Of a stretch of 64,000 nucleotides of DNA, positions 34,401 to 46,400 are shown piece by piece (the first letter of the stretch is position 1; each line of letters opens with the position of its first letter). The translations under genes and the position numbers were made by a program. The notes under the pieces are model-generated. The model did not search any database. It had not been told where the DNA came from and saw only the letters and a program-made list of their open reading frames with translations. This DNA comes from Protonemura montana. Taxonomy: Eukaryota > Arthropoda > Insecta > Plecoptera > Nemouridae. Where the stretch lies: the NCBI GenBank assembly GCA_947568835.1, contig OX387609.1, positions 13,447,708 to 13,511,707 of the forward strand, given 5' to 3'.

Positions 34401-37400
34401 AGGAACTTTTATTTGATGAGAATATATTTTGCACGTTGTAAAGGTGAAAGTCTAACCAACGCTTGAGCAGAAATAGGTGCGACCGATTACAGCTAGATTG
34501 TGAATTGGTTACCTGTTTTGCTTGCAAGTAGCAAGTTTTACTCTTCAATAACAAAGTAGAATCTCTAGTAATCGCTTCAAATAAACCCAACGTAGGAAAT
34601 ATAGCTGACTTGCTGACAAACTTTTAGCATAGGATAAGAATCTTTTAATCAGTCCCAGCTTGAGTAATAAAAACATAACCTAGAAGTGTCAGCAAACTCA
34701 TCGGTTACATCAACACTTTGCTACACAAAATATGAAACTTCAGAATAATTGAATAGAAAGAAATGTCGCTTCTTAGCAAGACGATCGATATCTAAAATAA
34801 GCTCGTAGCTGTAAATGCATGCAATCCATTACGATGTCCCACCATAACCTGAAAGCTGCGGCTGCCGTAACAAGGATCGATATTGCGCTTGCAGAGTGTG
34901 CACATGCACCTGGAGTTAGCGCTGGACGAGGACAGCATCTTTTACAAGCTCGGCAGCTCGGGCCTCATCACGTTCTCCGACTACATCTTCTTGTTGACCG
35001 TCCTCTCGAGTGAGTAACAAACACCGCACTTTACTTTTAGACTCGTGACTACTTGATGTAACCTTAGCGCTAGTTTTAACAAAAACTACTTCAACTGGGT
35101 TTTTTATATTTGGACATATATTTGGATAGGTAGATTAAGAACGAAACGTAATGAATAAGGAAATTTTGATTATACATCACATAACGTCAGGACAACTTTG
35201 AAAGACTGGTGTTTTTTTCCATACACATAATTGGTTTGTTAGTAAAAAATGCCAATTTGTTTGGGATTTTATTCCAGAAAATACAAAATATGGTAGTTTT
35301 TAAGTTATTGACCCTGATTATTTTATTTAGATGCATTTAGGATGCTTAAACTAGGTAATTATTTCAATTTTGTGTGGTTATTTTGCTATCAAAAAATTGT
35401 CAGGACTTCTTTTATCCTTGATAAAGTAACTCTAGTACATGTTACGAAACGTTGGAAAATTTAGTTGTCCTTCACAAAGCAGTCAAAACCCATTTCAAAT
35501 AGTTTTTGTTAAAAAAAAACGCAGCACTTTATTTATTGAACTGCTACGCTCACTGTCTACGTAAGCGTTTGTAATTTAAATCAGATTTCAGAGTGACAAG
35601 TTTTATTACAACCAGGCGAGTTTAACAACGAAATGAAACAGCCTTGTTTTGTTTTAGCGTTCAAAGACAGACAGGAAGTAATTTTATACAAAGTCATTCA
35701 CAAACACAGTTAGCAATTTCTGGTGGGTTGTGAAGGGGGTTGCAACCTTTAGGGGAGGGGGGGGGGGGACATCTTATTATCAACCGTCTCAAAAATTGAT
35801 GCCCATCGCGGACTCGAACCCCGATCTCCACCTGTCGCGGGTGTTGCTCTGAACCATTGAGCTATTTGGACACTGGCTTTTTGAGACGATTTTAGTGTAT
35901 TTGATGATAATGACGGAACTCCATGAAGAAGAACATCTATTTATCTCTCGATGACGTGAAGAACAGCCCACTTATTGCAGTCAGTGCTACTCAGTAACCT
36001 GACTTCAATTACACAATTGAAACTTAACAAGCAAACGTCAAAACAAATTGTGCACTAAAACGTTCACAAAATAAACTAAAATTACACAAACGCGAGAAGT
36101 AGCTTCACGTTTTGTTGTATCACTCACACGCGTCGAGGTCATTCTTGAAACTTTCCCCGACGGAGTTCTTATAAAAGCATTGTTTTACGAAACGTCAATC
36201 ACAGTCGCACTTTCGCTTGTCATCGCAAAGCGCCGAGTTTTTCGTCTGATCGTAAAAGCGATGAAATGAAAACAACTGACGTGAAAGCTGCGGCAGCTTG
36301 ATCGTCGTTGTTTTATCATCGTTCAACGTTGCAGTTTCGCGGTGGCGTTGTTTGGAAGCTCGGTCTCATCTCGGCCGCACGACAAGTCCGATCTTGCCGT
36401 CAACCTTTGCAAACTCGTCAAGTTCTGGGCGGAGAAGCCGTCTTATGTAAGGTCATCGACGTGAGTTCGATGAGTTTCGGTGAAAAGTTTCTCCAAAAAT
36501 TGAGAGTCAAAAAGTTGTTCAAATATTTGTTACAAATTTCAAATAATGATACATCGCAAGCGATTGGAGTCACGTACCAAACAACTTTTCTCCGTAAATT
36601 CGCGCCCAAAAACAATGGACGCTTCGAAAAATTGACAATTTAACATTTTTTATTCTTATTTTGTGAAAAGTTGCAAAAATATCAACTTTCTCAAAGCCCG
36701 ACTTTATCTTGTCTATCACAACGAGCTTTTTTTTCTGGCGATCCTCAGATCTTTTCGTCTTGCCTCGTTTTTCTTTCGCGAGCTCACGTTTTCAGATGGC
36801 ACTGACTCGACTTGTTAGAAACAATCTTTCCAAACAACTTCCAACTCGAATGTCTTCGGCTTCAAACAACGTCTAACAACGCCTTGATATGTAATTGATT
36901 TGCAAGACAAACTTTTGTCTCCGGTTCGTCATATAAAACATCGGTAAACAAACTTAGCTTCTATGATTATCTGTGAAATAATTCCTCTGCACTTTTCCTC
37001 TCGTAGCTTCTTAACAAAGTAAGATCGGCTAAAAGGACCGACGTAGCCGACTTGGCTTCATGGAATTGTTTACCCTGTTTTCAATCTTTGAAAAAAAAGC
37101 CAATTTTTTCTTGTAACATTGCCCGGCCTGATCATCCTACCGAACATAACCTAACATTGTCCCACAAGCAAAACATTCTGTGCAAACAACAACAAAAATC
37201 TTTGCACTAAAAAACAGTACTTTCGCTCTTTATCCCGTCAATAACGACTTTCAAAACTGAGCACAGCTGGATAAATAAACAACCAAACCGGGACACGAAC
37301 CCGAGACCTCTTTTTAGCCGGTCTGGTCTTTGGTCTTAAGTCTTGTTCCAGCATCTTCTGTCTTTTACACTTGTGTCTTTTTTCCGCAACACCAACATAA

Positions 37401-40400
37401 CCTCAAAGTCTTTCAACCATCGGGTCAATGCTTTCCACTCGATGCCTTGAGCTGCGTCTCTGGCAGCTGCTTCTTGAAGTACTTCTTGTGGTCGTAGCCG
37501 AACATCTGGAAGTCTAAAGCGTAGAGCCGGTAAAGTCGTTGCAGCTGGATGTCGCTGAGTTGACCGTAGTAGACCGGCACGAGACTGGAAGTGGAGGCGG
37601 AGCCACGCGCCCGGTTCTCAACCTTCGGGTTCCGCCGCGACGCTACCGGCAAGATGGCCGTCAGGTTCGCGCGCTCGATTATATATTCCTTGGACACGCG
37701 AGAATCGATCAGTCTTTTGTGTTACAAAAAAAAAATCGGTATTATTGGATGAACGAAGCAAACATAGTGAAAACTCAATTTGATTACCTGAAAAGCATAC
37801 CGTTATGACAGTGATAATTTGTTATAATGTACTTTGAAGCACGACGATTTCAGAAATGTAAGTCTCATATCGATCAGACAAATAGTTTGCTACTGACAGC
37901 TACCGACAGCGGAGTGGGGAGACCCACGAATCGGCTCAAAGCTAGAAGTAGGTCTCCCTGGAATTGCATACCTGGTCGCGATGGTACGTCTCCAGCTTGG
38001 CTATCACGCTGAAGTCGACGAGGCACGGGGAACAGAACGAGTGATACGGCGCCCAATGTTCGTCCGGCTTCCGGCCCGGTTCCGTCACATACTCGACAAA
38101 CTCAGGGAACGTCGGGGAAGGTAAGGCCGCCTCCAAGCGGCTTGTCTTCGCTCCCGGCGACCGATATCTGGAACAGCGGCCGTGGCAACGGACCGTTCAT
38201 CTTTCGGGCCAGTTTCACAGTTGAGTGTAGGTTATAGGTAGAGAAACAACGTCAATGTTACAGTCTCTGCGTGAAAGATGGCCGCCAAATGACTACCTTA
38301 CCGAAAAAAATGCAGAGTACTGGAACGTCACGTTAAGTGGAGCCACTGTCCTATGAAATTTAATTTCGATATTTATCGTAGGTTACTCGCTTTTTAATAT
38401 CGTTACGTGTATATCAATCGTTGAGGTGAACATTGATGGAGATTTTTTGAGCATGAAAAGTCTCAAAAGCGAGTTAACCTACGAGAAATATCGAAATTAA
38501 AATTCATACGACAGTGGCTCCACTTAACGTGATGTTCTGGTACTCTGCATTTTTGTCGGTAAGGTAGTCATTTGGCGGCCATCTTTCACGCAGAGACTGT
38601 AACATTGACGTGGAAACTCTACCTAGAACCTGCACTCAACGGTTTCACCAATCTGTTATACTACGTTACATCTCAATCCCGTGTCATCTTTTCAACTCGT
38701 CGTTATAAAACCGTCTCTACGGCGATCAAGGATCTCGTAAACTCACTTGACGACGATTTCCTTCGCCATATTGCGGTAAAACTTGTGTGCGTGGCGTTCG
38801 ATCTTGTTCCGATACGCGCTCAGCAGCCGTTCAAACGGTTCCCGAACCACCATGAAGCTGAACGCGCCTCCGCGAAGCTCAGCTTGAAGTTCTTGCACAG
38901 TGGGCCGCGGGAACTTGGTGCGGGCAAGGGTCAGCGGCACAGCTCTCGACCGCGACAGCATCCTCTCGGAGTAGCCGCCTGTTAGAGCAAGCATTGGTCA
39001 GGGTTATGTAATACCATCGGTCATATTATGTAGCACCATGGTAGCACCGCCAAATGACCGCTCTAGGTCAGGGTTATATAATACTACCGGTCGTTTTATG
39101 TAGCACCATGGTAGCACTGCCAAATGACCGCTCTAGGTCGGGGTTATTTAATACCACCGGTCGTATTATGTAGCACCATGGTAGCACCGCCAAATGACCG
39201 CTCTAGGTCAGGGTTATATAATACTACCGGTCGTTTTATGTAGCACCATGGTAGCATCGCAAAATGACCGCTCTAGGTCGGGGTTATATAATACCACCGG
39301 CCGTATTATGTAGCACCATGGTAGCACCGCCAAATGACCGCTCTAAGTCGGGGTTGTATAATACCACCGGTCGTATTATGTAGCACCATGGTAACATCGC
39401 CAAATGACCGCTCTAGGCCGGGGTTATATAATACCACCGGTCGTTTTATGTAGCACCATGGTAGCGCCGCCAAATAACCGCTCTAGGTCGTGGTTATATA
39501 ATACCACCGGTCGTATTATGTAGCACCATGATAGCACCGCCAAATGACCGCTCTAGGTCGGGGTTATATAATACCACCGGTCGTATTATGTAGCACCATG
39601 GTAGCACCGTCAAATGACCGCTCTAGGTCGGGGTTATATAATACCACCGGTCGTATTATGTAGCACCATGGTAGCACCGCCAAATGCCCGCTCTAGGTCG
39701 GGGTTATTTAATACCACCGGTCGTATTATGTAGCACCATGGTAGCACCGCCAAATGACCGCTCTAGGTCGGGGTTATATAATACCACCGGTCGTATTATG
39801 TAGCACCATGGTAGCACCGCCAAATGACAGCTCTAGGTCAGGGTTATATAATACCACCGGTCGTATTATGTAGCACCATGGAAGCACCGCTAAGTGACCG
39901 CTCTAGGTCGGGGTTATATAATACCACCGGTCGTTTTATGTAGCACCATGGTCGGGGTTGGGATTATATTAACCTTGTGGTACATCGTAACGTACCTAAG
40001 ATGTTAAAGTAGTACATCCACGTACTCGATGCGGCCTTGAAGACGTTACACCAGACGAGCTTGTGCTTTGGGTCCACGAAGAACTCCCAAGCGTTGGGCT
40101 CGCCAGTATTAAGACCTTGTGTGGCGCACGTGTCCTTGACCAGTTGTCTTCGCTCCTCCAACAAAGTGTCCATCTCGACGGGGGTCAGCGGGGGAGGGGC
40201 TGGGGACGATCGCTGCCTTGGCGCAGGGAGGTAGGCCTGCTGTTCAAACATCACTGATGTTAAGCAACACTGCGCTGGGTCAGGTATTGGATGGGTGACC
40301 ATCATACACATGACCAGTTCTATTTGGGAGAGAGGTTGGAAGGATGAAAGTTAAGCAAAACTGCGCTGGGTCAGGTATTGGATGGGTGGCCATCATACAC

Positions 40401-43400
40401 ATGACCAGTTCTATTTGGGAGAGAGGTTGGAGGGATGAAAGTTAAGCAACACTGCGCTGGGTGAGGTATTAGACGGTTGTCCATCATATACATGACCAGT
40501 TCTGTTCGGGAGAGAGGTTGGAGGGATGAAAGTTAGTACACCAACTTCATTCGCCTTGCTTATCAACCTCTCGACAGCATGGATTTGTGGAGCAAACCTG
40601 TTGTTCGTGTTGTACCGTCCTTCGGAAGGGACTGACTCTGCGAAGCAAGGTTCCCTAGCCGAGTTTCTTCTCCTTTGTCTGGTTGCATAATTCTCTTCAT
40701 CAAACTTCTCGTTCACCGACCCTTAATATAGACCCTTAAGGAACATTGAGTCCCCGAACACAAGTCAATCAATCAGTCTGACAGTTGGCTTACCTGGATC
40801 ATGGCGCTCTCCTCCTTCAGTCGCTCCAAGGCTAGAGCCCGCGCTCCCTGGAACATGATTTAGACTTAGCCGAAGCCTGGAGCTGTACCGAAGCTAAGGC
40901 AGGATGTTTGCCAAACCTTGTATTGTAACATGGGGTGAAAGTTAAGCAACACTGAGCTGGGTCAGGTATTGGATGAATGATCATCATACACATGGCCAGT
41001 TCTGTTCGGGAGATAGGTTGGAGGGGTGAAAGTTAAGCAACACTGCACTGGATCAGGTATTAGATGGGTGACCATCATACACATGACCAGTTCTGTTCGG
41101 GAGATAGGTTGGAGGGATGAAAGTTAAGCAACACTGCACTGGATCAGGTATTGGATGAATGATCATTATACACATGACCAGTTCTGTTCGGGAGAGAGGT
41201 TGGAGGGATGAAAGTTAAGCAACACTGCGCTGGGTCAGGTATTGGATGGGTGACCATCATACACATGACCAGTTCTGTTCGGGAGAGAGGTTGGAGGGAT
41301 GAAAGTTAAGCAACACTGCGCTGGGTCAGGTATTGGATGGGTGACCATCATACACATGACCAGTTCTGTTCGGGAGAGAGGTTGGAGGCATTAAAGTTAG
41401 TACAGCAACTTCACTCGCCTTGCTTATCAACCTCTCGACAGCATGGATTTGTGGAGGAATCCTGTTGTTCGAGTTGTGTACCGTTCTTCTGAAGGGACGT
41501 TAAGCCGGTGGTCCCCTTATTGCTCTTCGACAGGAGTAGGCTACGTTCCGGCACTGGGTTTCCCCTCCTCCCTTCTAGGCTAGGTTAGGTTTATCATCAC
41601 CCACACACTTATTGCACTCACCGAGTGGAGGTTTATTGGCCTCAGAGTCTTGGCTTTCATCACGCTGCGCTGCGACACGATGTTGGCAGCCCTGAGAGGG
41701 GCGGGGATTGCCACGTGGGCGGTGCTAGGGGCGGGTATAGTGATAGGGGCGTGGTCAAGATGGGACAGCCCAGAGTGTCCCAAGACGAAGGCGTAGCTTG
41801 CGACAGCCACCAGCAGGAGCAGCACTCGCACCGAGCGCCTGACTACAGGCTTCATCCTGAGGCTGTAAACATCACCATGTTAACTGTTAGCCGTTAACCA
41901 TTCGTTAACAAACTCCAGTAACTGCCGCTAACCGTTCGTTAACAAACTCCAATAACTGCCGCTAACCATTCGTTAGCAATCTCCAATAACTACCGCTAAC
42001 CATTGCTAACCGTAGCATGTTGTGAAATCAGATAATTTTATTAGCACGCAAGCCCTGGCCGGAGATCGGGGTTCGAGTCCCCGTTTGGGCATCAATTGTT
42101 GAGAGGTTATTAGTGTTGCTAATAATAAAATATTCTGCTCAAAACAAACTTCTCACTTGAATGAGTCTCGTTCACAAATCCACGGAGATTTCCTCGTAAC
42201 GTCACTATAAAGGTGTGAAAGAAATGTCAATCACAGAAATAACTCGTGCAAGCGTCGAAGCTGTAATGCATGGATATTGTTGTGGGGTCTTCAACCTCAC
42301 GCCTTGACGTGCGTGACATGCGTTCAACTCGCACGCAACGACCCCTTCATTTATTTACACGCACTGTGCGTCATGCATCGTCGCGTTGTCAAGGTGCTGG
42401 GCTCGAACCCCCAACCCCTCGACCACTCGACCCACGTACACGGGCTAAACGCTCGCCCAGTCCTGAGCTTCTCCAATAATACAACAACACGAACTTTGTT
42501 GGATTAGCAACGCTATTAACCCAAACTAGGACTCGAACCCCGACCTGTCGCGGGTGTAGCTCTAACCAATTGTGTCACTTGCACGTACAGCATTTTGTGA
42601 TGATTATTATGCATTTCTGTGCCAAATAATAAAATGCGCATTGCAAGCATTTGCAAGTTAAATCACATTTCGCCGAACACGGCTTTAATAAGGCATACAC
42701 TTGGATATTTCAAAGTTGTCCCAAATAACTTACAAATTCCAGCGCAAACGATAAACCAATGTCCATAACCTTCTTTTATAATCAGCACCGCCTTATAATC
42801 GGTCACTCTTAACAGCTAGGTCAGACCCTGATATCGTAACCGTCCATTATCTCATACCGCCTTGCAATTTAATTTTAAACACACACGTCAGCAAACTTTG
42901 AACAATTCGCTGGGTGGACACAATATCTATATTTGTACGCTAATAACGCACTGACCCACTTAACAAAAATGTCCAAAAATCGGTTCAAGTCCGCGTTTCC
43001 CAGCTTTGCGACCCCCAAAATAGGTCACATTTGCGAGCCCTTCCTGTTCCCCTTGACCTCCATTAACAATGAACGCTCACCTGATCCACGATGTCCCCGA
43101 TCCCTGTGACGATACACTTGAATCCCTTCAATGTCCCGGGGTAGCCGTGCTAAAAGCATCCCGTCGATCAGTCTTTGTGTCTGGAGACAGAAATAGAGCG
43201 ACCCGTCCCATGCGCCGCCATACTCGGCACTGGTCGGCGTCGTCTGGAACACCTGTTTGTTTGCTCACGCCCGGCCGCTAGGGTGCGTCGCGTGAAAGCT
43301 GTCCAGAAGCGCTGTCAAAACTGTAGCAGAACACGATAAATAGTCCTTATTTTGCAAATGTCTATGTTTCCGGCTTGGGACATATCGCTGCAATCCTCGA

Positions 43401-46400
43401 GTTGAAAGCGACAGAACTTGCAAGAGAATTGTTTGAGAGGAAACAATGTTTATGAGTTCTGTTTCAGTCCAAAAAGACAGCAGAAAGCGACGAGGTAAAC
43501 ACCATACGTGTCCGGTGAACATTATTGCTACCACTGGTGCACTTGCAAAACATCTCACATGCCAAAACCAAGTCTGTTGCCGTAACAACATGTTTGTTTT
43601 TACTAACCATTAGAAGCAGCGACATTCTTGTGTCAAACCCAGTAACTACCTACCATTCTGCTTTCTGACAGCCTATAGTTATGCATAATAGTCTTTGTCC
43701 CTGGCTCCCATTGAAGATGTCAACCCAGCTGTACATATCTATGCTTGCACCATGCCCTATACCTTGGTCCCTGGCTCCCATTGAAGATGCTAACCTAGCT
43801 GTACACATCCATGCTTGCACCATGCCCTATACCTTGACAAACATGTCCCTGGCTCCCATTGAAGATGTCAACCCAGCTGTACATATCTATGCTTGCACCA
43901 TGCCCTATACCTTGGCACACATGTCCCTGGCTTCCATTGAAGATATCAACCCAGCTGTACACATCCATGCTTGCACCATGCCCTATACCTTGGCACACGT
44001 GTCCCTGGCTCCAATTGAAGATGCCAACCCAGCTTTACACATCCATGCTTGCACCATGCCCTATACCTTGGCACACATGTCCCTGGCTCCCATTGAAGAT
44101 GACAACCCAGCTTTACACATACATGCTTGCACCATGCCCTATACCTTGACAAACATGTCCCTGGCTCCCATTGAAGATACCAACCCAGCTGTACACATCC
44201 ATGCTTGCACCATGCCCTATACCTTGACACACATGTCACTGGCATTGAAGATGTCAACCCAGCTGTACACATCCATGCTTGCACCATGCCCTATACCTTG
44301 ACACACATGTCCCTAGCTCCCGTTAAAGATGCCAACCTAGCTGTACGCATCCATGCTTGCACCATGCCCTATACCTTGGCACACATGTCCCTGGCTCCCA
44401 TTGAAGATTACAACCCAGCTGTACACATCCATGCTTACACCATGCCCTATACCTTGGCACACATGTCCCTGGCTCCCATTGAAGATGCCAACCCAGCTGT
44501 ACACATCCATGCTTGCACCATGCCCTATACTGATATTCTGATTTGAAAATGGTACAACAGCTTCACTCGCCTTGTTTTTCAACCTGTCTACAGCTTGTAT
44601 AAGTAAAATACACGTATCGTTTGCGTTATACCGTCCTTCGGAAGGGCCGACGCTACGCATAGCTATTATCTTGCAACGGCGCTATCGTCGCCTTAAGACA
44701 CAGTGCTTGGTTTAAAGCGTAGGTTCATCATCAACTCAATGAATCTCTTGAGAAAGCGCATCTCCCTTTATTGTTTTCAATGGCTCCATAAAGTTAGGCC
44801 TCCTTCACTAACCTTAACGTCCTCACGGCGCAGTAAGTTCCCTGACGGCCATCGATATCGTGGTCGAGCGCCGTGAAGCGATATCATCGGAGTTCTACCG
44901 TGGAGTGTTCGGCTGGTAAACCCCTTCTGGCATGGGTTGGCCCCCACTGTGGCATGTGGAAGTTTACTTATATATATCACAACAGTCGATATCAGCTGGC
45001 AAAATGTATCCAGAAGGAGGGGGAAAGTCTTGTTTGACAGCTCTAAAGAAAAGGAGGCATCAACCTATTCACTGATAAAGCGACGTCCAAAACCGAACTC
45101 TTTACAGCATATCTTACACAGTTGGCAACACAGCCTAGTTGGTCGAGTCGAGACGGGTTTGGTAGGGTTTTATCATGTTTTATTTAAGTTAGGTTAGGTT
45201 GGGTTGGTTTGGTCATGAATAAAACAAAGATTCTCCTCACTATCTTGGAATATTTGCAACTCAGCGTCCTCAACAAAAGATTGGCTGAACCACTGCTTGC
45301 TTGTCTCAGACTTGTTGCTTGTATTGATCGCCCTAGTTCCCATGCCACCCGCCACAGCGCTGTCTGGCTATCAGCTGACACTTCACGATGACATCATCCA
45401 ACCACCTTAATATGCAGCTGATCACGTGATGACGTCATTGAAAGCACACGTGGACCTACATGCGGCTGCTGTATTGATGACGTTGTAAAGATATGTGACA
45501 TCTTCTCTCACCAAATGGTTTGTCGTGTTGGAAACACCGGTTCTCATGAGATCACCGAAGTTAAGCAACACTCCGCTTGGGTGGGTGACGATCATACACA
45601 TGACCAGTTCTGTTCGGGAGAGAGGTTGGAGGGAAGAAAGTTAAGCAACACTGCGCTGGATCAGGTATTGGATGGGTGACCATCATACACATGACCAGTT
45701 CTGTTCGGGGGATAGGTTAGAGGGATGAAAGTTGAGCATCACTGTGCTGGGTCAGGTATTGGATGGGTGATTATCATACACATGAAAAATTCTGTTCGGG
45801 AGAGAGGTTGGAGGGATGAAAGTCAAGCACACATGCCACAGAGATGTGATTTTAATAGTGAATGACCTTGAATTGCAGCCTCCCGCCGCCATTTTGAGAT
45901 CGCGTTCCGCATGTTCGACCTGAACGGTGACGGTGACGTTGACTCAGACGAGTTTGAGAAGGTGGCGACCCTGATTCGTCAGCAGACGAGCATCGGCAGT
46001 CGCCATAGAGACCATGCTAACACAGGAAACACCTTCAAGGTGGGTCCAGCTCTGTAGTTGAAAACATATACTTCCAACTGATGCTCTGTAGTTGAAAATA
46101 TATACTTCCCACTGATGCTCTGTAGTTGAACATATATACTTCCCACTGATGCTCTGTAGTTGAACATATATACTTCCCACTGCTGCTCTGTAGTTGAACA
46201 TATATACTTCCCACTGATGCTCTGTAGTTGAACATATATACTTCCCACTGATGCTCTGTAGTTGAACATATATACTTCCCACTGATGCTCTGTAGTTGAA
46301 CATATATACTTCCCACTGATGCTCTGTAGTCGAACATATATACTTCCTACTGATGCTCTGTAGTTGAACATATATACTTCCCACTGATGCTCTGTAGTTG

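Larger units (their letters stand above)
30593..34894. other. MICU1 intron 5
   Basis: 4.3 kb intron, mostly unique AT-rich DNA. It holds a tRNA-like sequence at 32043, a three-unit repeat at 32645, and two similar stretches at 33340 and 33757 (AATAAAGGTTTCTC) that may be copies of one dispersed element. No exon of another gene could be supported. Confidence 0.6.

Noticed and set aside
43681..44301. 206-residue frame with 26-residue repeats
   Set aside because: 78 is a multiple of 3, so an open unit stays open; the opposite strand is open as well and there is no other coding evidence.
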